A stretch of 64,000 bases of DNA from Sphingobacteriales bacterium (GCA_018262795.1 JADFDM010000005.1:214121-278120), one strand, 5' to 3'; positions 17,383 to 25,696 are shown, counted from the stretch's first letter. Made by a program: numbers and translations. Notes: a model not told the origin generated them from the sequence alone.

Positions 17383-18402
17383 CTACATCATGGGGCAAGG
17401 CACCAAAATCGGATAGCTGAGACTTTTTGATTTCAGAATACCGGTATAGATAATGGCAATTTCAAATCCTCCGCGGCCATTGGTAGCCGGCTTTAGGGAA
17501 GAAACGTTGATGTCGTAAGCGGCCATCACCCTCACTTTATAATATTCGAGACCGGCACTAATGATAGCGGCATCCTTCAGCCGGTACCACCCCCCCACGC
17601 TGGCTACTAATTCGCTTTTGCCAGCATTCATGTGATATTCAAATCCGGTTCCGAAATTTATTTCTTGCGCTTTGTTCTGATACTGATAAATAAAATTGGG
17701 GGTGATGTAGAAATTCCTCATTGCCTTGATGCGCAACCCTTCGTGCACCGTAAATCGAGGAGCTAACTTTACTGACTTATCTCCGAGAAATGATTCCTTA
17801 GCCGGAACCAAGTGATAGACGGTAAAGCCGGTCATAATGCCGAGAATATCTTTAATGGTGGATTGGTGCAGAAAGCCGGCTTGCATGTCGAAATAGCCAA
17901 CATTGGGCTTCGAAATATTTTCTCCATTAGAAATAGAAAGATCAAAGTCGCCATTGCTAAACTGGGACGGGAAGGCTAATTGCTGATACTTTAAACTTTT
18001 CTGCGTGTACCCCACCTGAATACCGATGCCCAAAAAATGTTTGTGTTGCTTATCAAGCCCCTTGTGAAACGAAGCGGAAATCATTCCCGAATTCATGGTT
18101 AACTTTCCATCGCCCGATTTGTCGCCTATAAATACCCCACCGACTCCGAAAATGTCATTCTTTAATTTTGTTTGAAGTAATTTCATATCGAACGAAGCGG
18201 AGTAAGTATTGAAAGCCGTAGAAATACTTCGCCATTGGTTTCGATAGATCCCCGCCACGCGGTAACTTCCATCATTAATTCCCGAAAGTGCAGGGTTTAG
18301 GTTTAGCGGACTGGCATAGAACATGCTAAAATGTATATCCTGACCATAAGTGAAGCTAACTGCGAAAAAAGAAAGGAAAAGAAGACGTAGATGTATTTTC
18401 AA
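17383..18402 (-). CDS. PorP/SprF family type IX secretion outer membrane protein
   Basis: A 339-aa outer membrane beta-barrel. After the signal peptide the mature N-terminus carries the family hallmark QDIHFSMFYASPLNLNPALSG, then YRNQWRSI and many amphipathic strands, ending in an aliphatic/aromatic strand. In Flavobacterium SprF is needed to secrete SprB, and PorP/SprF paralogues generally serve type B cargo; here the likely client is the 1218-aa protein two genes downstream. Start is TTG 18402 (MKIHLRLLFLSFF); no ATG fits the signal peptide. A run of seven G lies in the GGWYRL codons (17590-17596). Confidence 0.9.
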   Translation of the reverse strand: MKIHLRLLFLSFFAVSFTYGQDIHFSMFYASPLNLNPALSGINDGSYRVAGIYRNQWRSISTAFNTYSASFDMKLLQTKLKNDIFGVGGVFIGDKSGDGKLTMNSGMISASFHKGLDKQHKHFLGIGIQVGYTQKSLKYQQLAFPSQFSNGDFDLSISNGENISKPNVGYFDMQAGFLHQSTIKDILGIMTGFTVYHLVPAKESFLGDKSVKLAPRFTVHEGLRIKAMRNFYITPNFIYQYQNKAQEINFGTGFEYHMNAGKSELVASVGGWYRLKDAAIISAGLEYYKVRVMAAYDINVSSLKPATNGRGGFEIAIIYTGILKSKSLSYPILVPCPMM

Positions 18403-18794
18403 TGCTACTGTTTTTGTGAGGCAATAAAAATATGAAATGCCTGTGGTTTCCCAAACAAATAGAGATTACTTAATAACATCGGGGTGGGAATGCTACGGTT
18501 GGGAATACCCCTGTTTTGGGGAAGCGCAAACCGTTAAAACGGTTTTGTTGGTTGCACTGTTTCCATAGCCCACGGTTTAAACCGTGGGCTATGATTAAAC
18601 CGTGGGCTATAATGATACCCGTTTTTCAAATGGATTTATCCATTTCCCTCTCTCCATCTGTATTTATTTAAAAAAGTGGGAACCTGCGGCATCTGCGACT
18701 GTAACCGATACGGAGTGCCTGTGGGGACGAATAACATCGGGTTAGGAATACGCCTATATTCATCCCTATGCCCTAATAGGGGAAATGAACTCGC
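18403..18794. other. Gene-free spacer containing one REP-like element
   Basis: The 392 bp between the unknown operon and the porP operon hold no plausible gene. The middle third is the first copy of the multi-hairpin repeat described at 18528. The rest includes short A/T-rich stretches where the porP promoter should lie, but I see no convincing -33/-7 pair. Confidence 0.5.
18528..18644 (+). repeat. REP-like multi-hairpin element, copy 1
   Basis: Three hairpins in a row: AAACCGTT-AA-AACGGTTT (18528-18545), a perfect 28-bp palindrome with arms ATAGCCCACGGTTT at 18565-18592 followed by a third half-arm, and a terminal AATGGAT-TT-ATCCATT (with one change here). The same element recurs at 21975, 22539 and 22745 around the Y1 transposase gene, which identifies it as that transposase's partner repeat. 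Confidence 0.85.
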
Positions 18795-19820
18795 TCACTT
18801 CAAGTTTAAAAGTATTGCCTCGCAATAACCTGTGGCGGAGTTGAGAATGATTTTTTGTGAGGTAGTGCCATCAAATATTTCAATGGCTGCGGTGTTTGGC
18901 GGAATGGCTCCCATGTTCTCGGCATAGAGTATAAGGTAGTTTTGGTTACGAGAAGTACTTGCTTTAAGCGTTAAGGGTAGTTCAGAAACTTCGTACCCTT
19001 TTAAAATCCATTCGCCATTTAAGTTGAGAGAAATAATGTCGCCATCAGCACGCTGCGGATCATTTGCCTTAATGGTGATGTTTGGGGAAGAAATGGCAAA
19101 TGATTTGGTGTAATTGATTTTCCGGCCGTTTATATCATCGGGTACTTTTTGACTGCGCTTATATACGATTTCAAACAACAAATCATTTTGCTGAGGCTCG
19201 GCAACAAAGTGAATCATGTTGCCTTCTCTCCGCCATTTGCCTTTTCGATTTGATTTGTAAGAAATGAGTTCAAAGTTTTCGGGAATAAACCAAGCGTAGG
19301 AAAATTGCTCGAAGCCTTTATCCCCATTCATGAACCCGTAATGCCCGTTTAGGAATTTTTTTTCTGATGTCTTGTAAATAAACGTGTCGCCTTTGATGGT
19401 GAGGTGAGGTAGAAGGTCATCGGTTTCTATAAAAGTATAACCACCTGGTGGAAAATGGTAACGAATCATACTGTCTGGCGCATAAAAAGTAATGCTGTCG
19501 GGAGCGGGGAATACGTATTTTATTTCCGGTAAAGGTAGGCGGAAGTAATTCGTTAGACGAGTAAAACTGGTTGTTTTAATACTACTGATTACATCCGCAG
19601 TAACGCCATCGGGATGAAGGTAAATTACATGTTGTGTGTGATCGTATTTTGATAGCGAGTCAATTCGCTTGTTTAATACTTCTTTTAAGATTTTTACAAC
19701 CTCTTTCATGTCCACTAATTGCGCGGAAACAGGTTGGGCGTGTAGCAGCAAAAAAATTAAAATGATTTTGTATAATTTTTTGCTCTTTGTGGCTATGCTA
19801 TATTTCATTTCCCTCTTCAT
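18795..19820 (-). CDS. Exported protein of unknown function, last gene of a three-gene accessory operon
   Basis: A 341-aa protein with an N-terminal signal peptide (YKIILIFLLLHAQPVSAQ). The mature part is predicted mostly beta and contains the strand-rich segment YSYAWFIPENFELISYKSNR with a closing Ig-like LNLNGEWILKGYEVSELPLTL. I do not recognise a family. The start at ATG 19820 overlaps the upstream gene by 23 bp; an ATG at 19808 would overlap by 11 bp and gives a tidier signal peptide. It is co-oriented with the genes at 19798 and 20685. It ends 150 bp before the REP-like element at 18528-18644. Confidence 0.7.
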   Translation of the reverse strand: MKREMKYSIATKSKKLYKIILIFLLLHAQPVSAQLVDMKEVVKILKEVLNKRIDSLSKYDHTQHVIYLHPDGVTADVISSIKTTSFTRLTNYFRLPLPEIKYVFPAPDSITFYAPDSMIRYHFPPGGYTFIETDDLLPHLTIKGDTFIYKTSEKKFLNGHYGFMNGDKGFEQFSYAWFIPENFELISYKSNRKGKWRREGNMIHFVAEPQQNDLLFEIVYKRSQKVPDDINGRKINYTKSFAISSPNITIKANDPQRADGDIISLNLNGEWILKGYEVSELPLTLKASTSRNQNYLILYAENMGAIPPNTAAIEIFDGTTSQKIILNSATGYCEAILLNLK

Positions 19821-20604
19821 CTAAAAATAGTTCAATAGAGTTATCTGCACTAAATACAAAAGGTTCGTTGCCTGTAAAATAATTAATAGAGTGATCGCAA
19901 GCCCGCCAAACGTATTGTTGCTCCCCTTTCGATAGAACGATATAATCGTAACAGCTTTCTTGTTCGCGAGTAATAAACTTTAGGTGGTGCTTGTTTATTT
20001 GATAATCGCTGTAAGCATTCCTTTCATCCCTGTTAAGGACTACTACATAACCTTTCGCATGATAGGTGGAGCAAAACTGATGAACTTCTAAAGTGTCCCA
20101 TTCTGGTGGTAGCACTATTTCGTATTGAGAGTTTATGGCCCCCCACAATCCATTTACCTGTATTTTATCAAATCGCCATTGGCGCATCCAGTCATAATCG
20201 TAGTTGACTCTGTCGAATTGATAGGGATGAATAGTATTGTCCTGCAAATCGAAATATCCATACTTATCGTTTTTGGCAAATGCAATAAATTTTTCGTTTA
20301 GAATATCTTCCCCAAAATCGGAATGGATGCAGGGAATGAGAATTTTTCCGGTTGCATCTATTAACCCATAATTGCGGGCTTCCCAGTCGCCTTCTCTTTT
20401 TTCGCTCACCACCGCTACGCTATATTCAAAAGCACAGGAACTCCATAAGTGCTCGACAATATGATAAGGAGTTTGAAAGAGCAATTCGCTTTGCTGATTA
20501 AAAACATAGGAGGTGTTATTTTTCTCATAGTAGCGATACTTATCGTCCGGCTCAAATTTTTGGGGATCGAATCCAAAATCATAAAGGGTGAGTGGTGCGG
20601 TCAT
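19798..20604 (-). CDS. WG-repeat-like protein
   Basis: A 268-aa soluble protein without signal peptide. It contains several degenerate WG-type beta repeats, seen as YGLIDATGKILIP, KYGYFDLQDNTIHPYQFD and NGLWGAINSQYEIVLPPEWD; each is a G-x-I/W-x-x-x-G/x-x-x-I/V-x-P turn. WG repeats are usually structural and often sit in proteins of unknown role or in toxin-immunity type loci. The 3' end overlaps the exported-protein gene. An 80-bp gap with a 25-codon ORF separates it from the gene at 20685. Confidence 0.72.
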   Translation of the reverse strand: MTAPLTLYDFGFDPQKFEPDDKYRYYEKNNTSYVFNQQSELLFQTPYHIVEHLWSSCAFEYSVAVVSEKREGDWEARNYGLIDATGKILIPCIHSDFGEDILNEKFIAFAKNDKYGYFDLQDNTIHPYQFDRVNYDYDWMRQWRFDKIQVNGLWGAINSQYEIVLPPEWDTLEVHQFCSTYHAKGYVVVLNRDERNAYSDYQINKHHLKFITREQESCYDYIVLSKGEQQYVWRACDHSINYFTGNEPFVFSADNSIELFLDEEGNEI

Positions 20605-20610
20605 GGAGAA

Positions 20611-20688
20611 TTAAATATTAGGTGCTCGCATGAATATTATATTGTCAATAAGCAAGAACAGTAGTAGGGCGTTGATATAGTGCTTCAT
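20611..20688 (-). CDS. Possible 25-residue hydrophobic peptide
   Basis: A short frame starts at an ATG that overlaps the stop of the gene at 20685 in an ATGA arrangement and ends 7 bp before the WG-repeat gene. It encodes MKHYINALLLFLLIDNII followed by seven residues: a basic-start, hydrophobic-core peptide resembling a signal peptide. It could be a real small membrane peptide, a translation-coupling frame, or the leftover 5' end of a lost exported-protein gene. Supported only by position and composition. Confidence 0.3.
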   Translation of the reverse strand: MKHYINALLLFLLIDNIIFMRAPNI

Positions 20689-21953
20689 AGCAAGAAAGAG
20701 AATTTTTCTTTTAACTCTTCGGGGGAATAGGAGCTACGCCCTTCTATGCTCATGGTCTCGAAATGGATGGGCTGGTAATCTTGCGTTTGTTCCTTGTTTG
20801 GTTCCCAAAACCCCCAAGTGGAGGGCGTTTCGCGCATTACTATCAGTTGTAGTTTTTGAAATAAGCGGTGCGGGAATTCTTCTTCGTAAAATTCTTTGTA
20901 TTTATCAAAGCCGATGTGGAGTATAAACTTTACTACTGCCCAGTAAACTTTAGCGATAAAAAGCCGCCTCTCCATTTCCACTGCCAGTAATATCGGGGCT
21001 TGCAAGTTTGCGAGCGTTTTACGTTCGTAATAGCCTATAAAGTGTTCGTAGGGAGTCATGTTTTCATAGAACCAATTGTCTTCGTATTCAAGGTCAGGGT
21101 AGTCTCGCAGGAGGAAGAGTATCGTATTGGTGAGTGGTTTAATGTCGGAAACTAGTATGGTTGGTCCGGTATCAAACGAGGCCCGATGATGATGTTTTGA
21201 AACATTGTAGAAATTGTTTTCATCAGGAAATTTGTAGTAGGCATTGATAATGTGCTGGAGAAAAGAGCAAAAATTCTCATGCTGTAGTGAGCAATCTGAA
21301 AAATTGATTCTGAATTGCTGTTTATGTAGCGTGAATACAAGAGCGAGATACCAATTTTTATAAGTTTCGAAATCCATAGCAAAGGGTTCTTTTTTTTCCC
21401 AGTTGCCATAGGACGAATATATTTCTGTTCCAAAATCGAACACATCAAAAATGCTTAATTGACGTTTGGGGGCTTCGGGGTATAAATACCAATTAAGAGG
21501 CGGAATAATAAGGTTGGTAAATTTTACAAATGCAGAAAACGTGGCTTGCGTATGGTCGGTGTTTTCGATAGCGGAGTAGCTAAAATCTAATTGGCTACAG
21601 ACCGTCAGTAATTCGGAAATTGCCTGGTGTATGGCCACCCTCCATTCGGTTTTGCCGGTTTCGGGGGATTGCTGATGCTTTAGTTGTTCGATGTATGCAG
21701 CCGTAGTTTCTGATTTTATTTTGGTGCTTGTCCAATCCATATTGAACGAGTAGCCCTCGGCAGTTTCGGCAACGGTGTAGGTAATAATGCCATCCTTACA
21801 AGTATAATTCATAAGACACATGGCTTGGAATAAAAAATCCTTTAAGGCGGGTTGATGTGCTGCCTGTGCTTTTAAATGATGATGCACAACTGTCCAATTG
21901 TTGACTTCACCGAAAACACGCCAGCTTACATCGTTATAGGTGTATGAGTTCAT
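20685..21953 (-). CDS. Protein of unknown function, first gene of the accessory operon
   Basis: A 422-aa soluble protein, rich in aromatic residues and acidic, with no signal peptide or membrane segment. The C-terminal third is helical (PILLAVEMERRLFIAKVYWAVVKFILHI), and the middle has repeated W/F/Y-rich strands. I recognise no family. It starts at ATG 21953, 22 bp from the REP-like element at 21975, so the operon promoter must overlap or lie beyond that repeat. With the next two genes it forms a unit bracketed by REP-like copies 1 and 2. Confidence 0.7.
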   Translation of the reverse strand: MNSYTYNDVSWRVFGEVNNWTVVHHHLKAQAAHQPALKDFLFQAMCLMNYTCKDGIITYTVAETAEGYSFNMDWTSTKIKSETTAAYIEQLKHQQSPETGKTEWRVAIHQAISELLTVCSQLDFSYSAIENTDHTQATFSAFVKFTNLIIPPLNWYLYPEAPKRQLSIFDVFDFGTEIYSSYGNWEKKEPFAMDFETYKNWYLALVFTLHKQQFRINFSDCSLQHENFCSFLQHIINAYYKFPDENNFYNVSKHHHRASFDTGPTILVSDIKPLTNTILFLLRDYPDLEYEDNWFYENMTPYEHFIGYYERKTLANLQAPILLAVEMERRLFIAKVYWAVVKFILHIGFDKYKEFYEEEFPHRLFQKLQLIVMRETPSTWGFWEPNKEQTQDYQPIHFETMSIEGRSSYSPEELKEKFSFLL

Positions 21954-21974
21954 GGTTTTTCATTTTTATTATGT

Positions 21975-22057
21975 AAACCGTTAAAACGGTTTTATTGGTT
22001 GCGCTGTTTCCATAGCCCACGGTTTAAACCGTGGGCTATGTTTAAACCGTGGGCTAT
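21975..22057 (+). repeat. REP-like multi-hairpin element, copy 2 (short form)
   Basis: Contains the AAACCGTT/AACGGTTT hairpin, the perfect 28-bp palindrome (22012-22039) and the third half-arm, but lacks the terminal AATGGAT/ATCCATT hairpin. It lies 30 bp beyond the stop of the Y1 transposase gene, that is, on its 3' side. Confidence 0.85.
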
Positions 22058-22086
22058 GGTATATCGGGGGCTGTATTTTTGGGTTT

Positions 22087-22512
22087 TCATTCCTCTATTA
22101 ATTTGATGAACTCATCATACTCTTGCTGAAAGGTCTTTTTTGCATGATGTTGCTTCTGATTTTTAATATAGACAAAAACCTTTTCTAACACAGATTCGCT
22201 CACCGAATAGGAAGCATAACCGGTTTGCCATGCAAATTTATCTGCGGTAATATTTTTTTCATTTATGGAATGTGAGGTGCTGCCCTTTACTTGTTTTATG
22301 ACCTCTGTAATTGCTTTCTGAGGATTTAATAAAAACAAACAATGAACATGGTCAGGCATTCCGTTAATTATACGAACGGGACAACCGCATTCTATAAATT
22401 GGCTACGCACGAAACCATAAACCTGTTGTTCTATTTCAGGGGTAATTAGCGGCACTCGCTCTTTGGTTGCCCATATTGCGTGTATCCATATTTTGTTGAA
22501 TGAATGTGGCAT
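22087..22512 (-). mobile_element. REP-associated tyrosine transposase (RAYT, Y1_Tnp / IS200-like)
   Basis: A 141-aa single-strand DNA transposase of the HUH family. The HUH motif is HVH (His55, His57) in MPDHVHCLFLL, and the catalytic Tyr is Tyr115 in KVFVYIKNQKQHH. The tail KKTFQQEYDEFIKLIEE is typical of the stand-alone Bacteroidota branch. Length matches the family, so the enzyme looks intact. Copies of one multi-hairpin repeat flank it (21975 downstream, 22539 and 22745 upstream), the standard RAYT/REP arrangement; RAYTs cut and rejoin their cognate REP hairpins as single strands. No left/right IS200 ends or target duplications are visible. Confidence 0.9.
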
Positions 22513-22538
22513 GTTTTATTGTTTCGTTTGTATTGTGC

Positions 22539-22660
22539 AAACCGTTAAAACGGTTCTGTTGATTGCGCTGTTTCCATAGCCCACGGTTTAAACCGTGGGT
22601 TATGGGAAAACCGTGGGTTATAATGATAATCGTTTTTATGCGAATGGATTTATCCATTTT
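22539..22660 (+). repeat. REP-like multi-hairpin element, copy 3
   Basis: Full form: AAACCGTT hairpin at 22539, the long palindrome at 22576-22603 with one C-to-T change in the right arm, a third half-arm, and the perfect AATGGAT-TT-ATCCATT hairpin at the end. It begins 27 bp upstream of the transposase ATG. Confidence 0.85.
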
Positions 22661-22744
22661 CTTACTCTTTGGTTGTCCATATTGCGTGTATCCATATTTT
22701 GTTGAATGAATGTAGCATGTTTTATTGTTTCGTTTGTATTGTGC

Positions 22745-22866
22745 AAACCGTTAAAACGGTTTTGTTGGATGCGCTGTTTCCATAGCCCACGGTTTAAACC
22801 GTGGGCTATGGGAAAACCGTGGGTTATAATGATAATCGTTTTTATGCGAATGGATTTATCCATTTT
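22745..22866 (+). repeat. REP-like multi-hairpin element, copy 4
   Basis: Nearly identical to copy 3 and part of the 206-bp tandem duplication. Its long palindrome (22782-22809) is perfect, unlike that of copy 3. Confidence 0.85.
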
Positions 22867-22870
22867 CTTA

Positions 22871-22930
22871 CTATATCGGCTTTAGCCATATCGTTTAAGG
22901 TAAGCAGGGCTAAAGCCCATGCGGGAGATG
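22871..22930 (+). repeat. Partial copy of the second hairpin-repeat family
   Basis: Contains the perfect inverted pair GGCTTTAGCC (22878-22887) and GGCTAAAGCC (22908-22917). The same hairpin is one part of the 253-bp elements at 32835 and 33271. It directly abuts the end of the REP duplication. Confidence 0.7.
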
Positions 22931-22944
22931 TTGTACCACAAACA

Positions 22945-23914
22945 CTATAGCAAACGCGGCACTTTTGCAACAGTGGGGTGCAATGCTTTTTTAGTGAAGC
23001 CGAGTTTCCATGTTTGGTTAGAATCTACATACGAATACCATATAGCTGCGGTGTCTTTATATACGATGGCAGTGCTCCGGTAGATGTATCTACACTGTTG
23101 GTTAGGTATATCAGCGCAACTTAGATAAGATAGATATTCCCAGTTTTTTAAATCAGTACTTGAGTATAAATACAATCTATACTAATTATTTTGATGGTCA
23201 TTTTCATCTTTATCGGCACAGCAAAGCAACAAAAAGTGATCCCCGTATTTGGTTACATCTACATGCCACGGCCGGTATCCATCAGTGAAGGGCAATGCCA
23301 ATTCTACCGGTTTGTTTGTATCCCAAGTTTTCAAGGACGAACTGCTCAGGTAGTCTATGCAGGGAGTTTCTTGGAGTTTTACATAGAACACTCGAAAGGA
23401 GTCTTTATAACAAACCAAACTGGGCGAAAGTATAAAGGGCTCGTGAATCTGTAAATTGTAATGTATCAATGTAGTTTTCTGCCATTCCTTATAATCATGA
23501 GTTTCCAGCAGAATCACATTTTGCGAATCGGGACGCATTGTTTCTAAATAGATAATCGCAACACTCGAATCTGTTTTTAATACATCCGGATCATTATTAT
23601 GATCATATACCGGACACGGAACAATGAGGTTGTGAGTAAACGGAGTGAAGTTTATGCCATTGGTGCTGATGTATAATGAAGGGTTCTCAAATTTATCGTT
23701 GTATTTTGGATAAGGAGTAATGGCAAGAAAGAAAGTGTCGTTTTCAAAAGTGATGTCAGGATGAGTTACCTCTCCGGAACCGTCATAGGTTTCTATGGTT
23801 AGCAACGTGTCCGAAGGCATTTTTGTAAGTAGATAGTCAGGAGAGGCCCCCCCTTTTGCAAGAGGCTATCAGAAGCAACAGCACGCAGGTCGAAAGCATT
23901 ATTACTCTATACAT
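22945..23914 (-). pseudogene. Broken lipoprotein gene, probable five-bladed-propeller glycosidase-like protein
   Basis: Three pieces join into one protein of about 320 aa. From ATG 23914 a lipoprotein signal (MLSTCVLLLLIASCKR) runs into a tract of seven G (23847-23853 as C on the plus strand) and soon stops. One G fewer would bring the frame into SPDYLLTKMPSDTLLTIE and the body at 23820-23182. That body ends at an in-frame TAG (23182-23184), after which the same frame continues with YRLYLYSSTDLKNWEYL to 22945. The motifs GEVTHPDITFENDTFFLAITPY, YDHNNDPDVL and STDLKNWEYL resemble the blades of GH43/GH130-like propellers. Two independent lesions favour a decaying gene; base-calling error in the homopolymer is possible. 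Confidence 0.75.
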
Positions 23915-24139
23915 ATCTTAAATGAAGGTAGTGGATTTGAGTCATGCATCCTTATGTTGAAGAATTTAAAAATTAGAAAATCAGGAAATTTCATACTGCT
24001 CGGTGTTTCCCCTTACTGAAACATTTTACCAACTCGGCTATTCCCGCTGCGCTAAATGCAATCAAAAAAAACTCATAAAGTTCAAACTATCTCCTGCCTT
24101 TTTAAATAACTTCCCCCGCTCAAAAAATACGCAATCAAT

Positions 24140-25696
24140 ATGGCAGATATTCAGAAGTTTTCAGAGGAGATAACTAACGGCTACACCTTTAAAGGCGATT
24201 CCATCACATTAGGTGCTGCTATGCTCGATGGCAATGCCCAAAAGGGTGTATTCATTAAAGCCCCGCTTAAAACTTTTAACCGTCACGGCTTAATTGCCGG
24301 AGCTACCGGCACCGGAAAAACGAAAACGCTACAGGTAATTGCCGAGCAATTATCTAACAAAGGAGTGTCAGTGCTGATGATGGATATAAAGGGAGATTTG
24401 TCGGGAGTGACGCTACCCGGTTTATCGAACCCTAAAATAGATGAGCGGATGAACAACATAGGAATACCCTGGCAGGCACACGGCAACTCGGTGGAATTTC
24501 TATCGCTTTCTAAAGAAAACGGAGTGCGCCTCAGAGCCACTGTATCAGAGTTTGGCCCGGTATTGTTTTCAAAAATTCTCGACTTGAATGATACGCAGGA
24601 AGGAGTGGTGGCGCTTCTGTTCAAATACTGTGACGATAATAAATTACCACTCTTAGATCTCAAAGATTTTAAGAAGGTGATGAATTATGTGACCAATGAA
24701 GGGAAGGATGAAATTGAGGCAGAATACGGCAAGGTATCTACCGCCAGCACTTCCACCATCCTTCGCAAGATTATAGAACTGGAACAGCAAGGAGCCGAAA
24801 TATTTTTTGGAGAGCGAAGTTTTGAAGTGGACGATTTATGCCGCTGCGATGAAAATGGCAAGGGCTATATTTCTATCATGCGCCTCACCGATATTCAGGA
24901 CAAGCCCAAACTTTTCTCCACCTTTATGTTGTGCCTCTTAGCCGAAATCTACTCTACCTTCCCCGAAGAAGGCGATACTGACCAACCTAAGTTAGTCATC
25001 TTTATAGATGAAGCGCACCTCTTATTTGACCAAGGCAGCAAGGCGCTGCTGAGCCAGATTGAAACTATTGTAAAACTGATTCGCTCCAAAGGAGTGGGCC
25101 TCTTCTTTTGCACGCAAAACCCCACCGATGTGCCCGATAGTGTGTTGGCACAATTGGGAATGAAAGTGCAACATGCGTTAAGAGCCTTCACGGCAAAGGA
25201 CCGAAAACAAATAAAGCTGACGGCACAGAACTACCCCTTGAGTAATTTCTACGACACCGAAACGGTTCTCACTTCTATGGGAATGGGAGAGGCATTAATA
25301 ACGGTGTTAAATGAAAAGGGAAACCCAACTCCGTTGGCCGCTACTTTGATGGTAGCTCCGGCTTCGCGCATGGATATTTTGACCGGTGAGGAAATTGAGA
25401 AGGTGACGGCTGCTTCTTTCCTGACCCAAAAGTATAATGAGGAGATAGATCGCGACAGTGCATTTGAAATCCTTACTCGCAAGTTGCAAGAACATAGGAA
25501 TATCGGAGGGCAAACAACCGAAACTATGAATGGTACATCAAATGAAGGAGAAAAAGATACCGTGATAGAAAAGGGCGCGAGTATGATTGGTGATTTTGCC
25601 AGAAGTTCTACCGGCAAAGTAATTATTCGCGAAGTTACTCGTGGCATTTTAGGTGTTTTAGGTTTGAGTTCCTCCTCCCGAAGAAGAAAATACTGA
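24140..25696 (+). CDS. DUF853 / HerA-like ATPase (YjgR family)
   Basis: A 518-aa cytoplasmic P-loop ATPase of the HerA/FtsK superfamily. Walker A is GATGTGKT (residues 54-61), Walker B is LVIFIDEAHLLF (about 284-295), and the downstream FFCTQNPTDVPDSVLAQLG segment with its sensor Gln/Asn is highly typical of the DUF853 (YjgR) family. The last ~100 residues end in a basic RRRKY tail. The family is widespread, and its cellular role is not established; DNA or protein translocation has been proposed by homology. Monocistronic by spacing, 225 bp from the broken lipoprotein gene. Confidence 0.92.
   Translation: MADIQKFSEEITNGYTFKGDSITLGAAMLDGNAQKGVFIKAPLKTFNRHGLIAGATGTGKTKTLQVIAEQLSNKGVSVLMMDIKGDLSGVTLPGLSNPKIDERMNNIGIPWQAHGNSVEFLSLSKENGVRLRATVSEFGPVLFSKILDLNDTQEGVVALLFKYCDDNKLPLLDLKDFKKVMNYVTNEGKDEIEAEYGKVSTASTSTILRKIIELEQQGAEIFFGERSFEVDDLCRCDENGKGYISIMRLTDIQDKPKLFSTFMLCLLAEIYSTFPEEGDTDQPKLVIFIDEAHLLFDQGSKALLSQIETIVKLIRSKGVGLFFCTQNPTDVPDSVLAQLGMKVQHALRAFTAKDRKQIKLTAQNYPLSNFYDTETVLTSMGMGEALITVLNEKGNPTPLAATLMVAPASRMDILTGEEIEKVTAASFLTQKYNEEIDRDSAFEILTRKLQEHRNIGGQTTETMNGTSNEGEKDTVIEKGASMIGDFARSSTGKVIIREVTRGILGVLGLSSSSRRRKY

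Larger units (their letters stand above)
22461..22872. repeat. 206-bp tandem duplication covering the RAYT 5' end and its upstream REP element
   Basis: The stretch 22461-22666 (first ~17 codons of the transposase gene, its upstream region and REP copy 3) is repeated at 22667-22872 with only a handful of substitutions. The second copy therefore holds a headless fragment of the transposase start plus REP copy 4. The junction lies at a short shared sequence (CTTACT/CTCTTT). Confidence 0.85.

Noticed and set aside
22436..22863. Two short ORFs (73 and 75 codons) upstream of the transposase
   Set aside because: They translate the REP hairpins and the duplicated transposase leader in another frame; they are products of the repeat.
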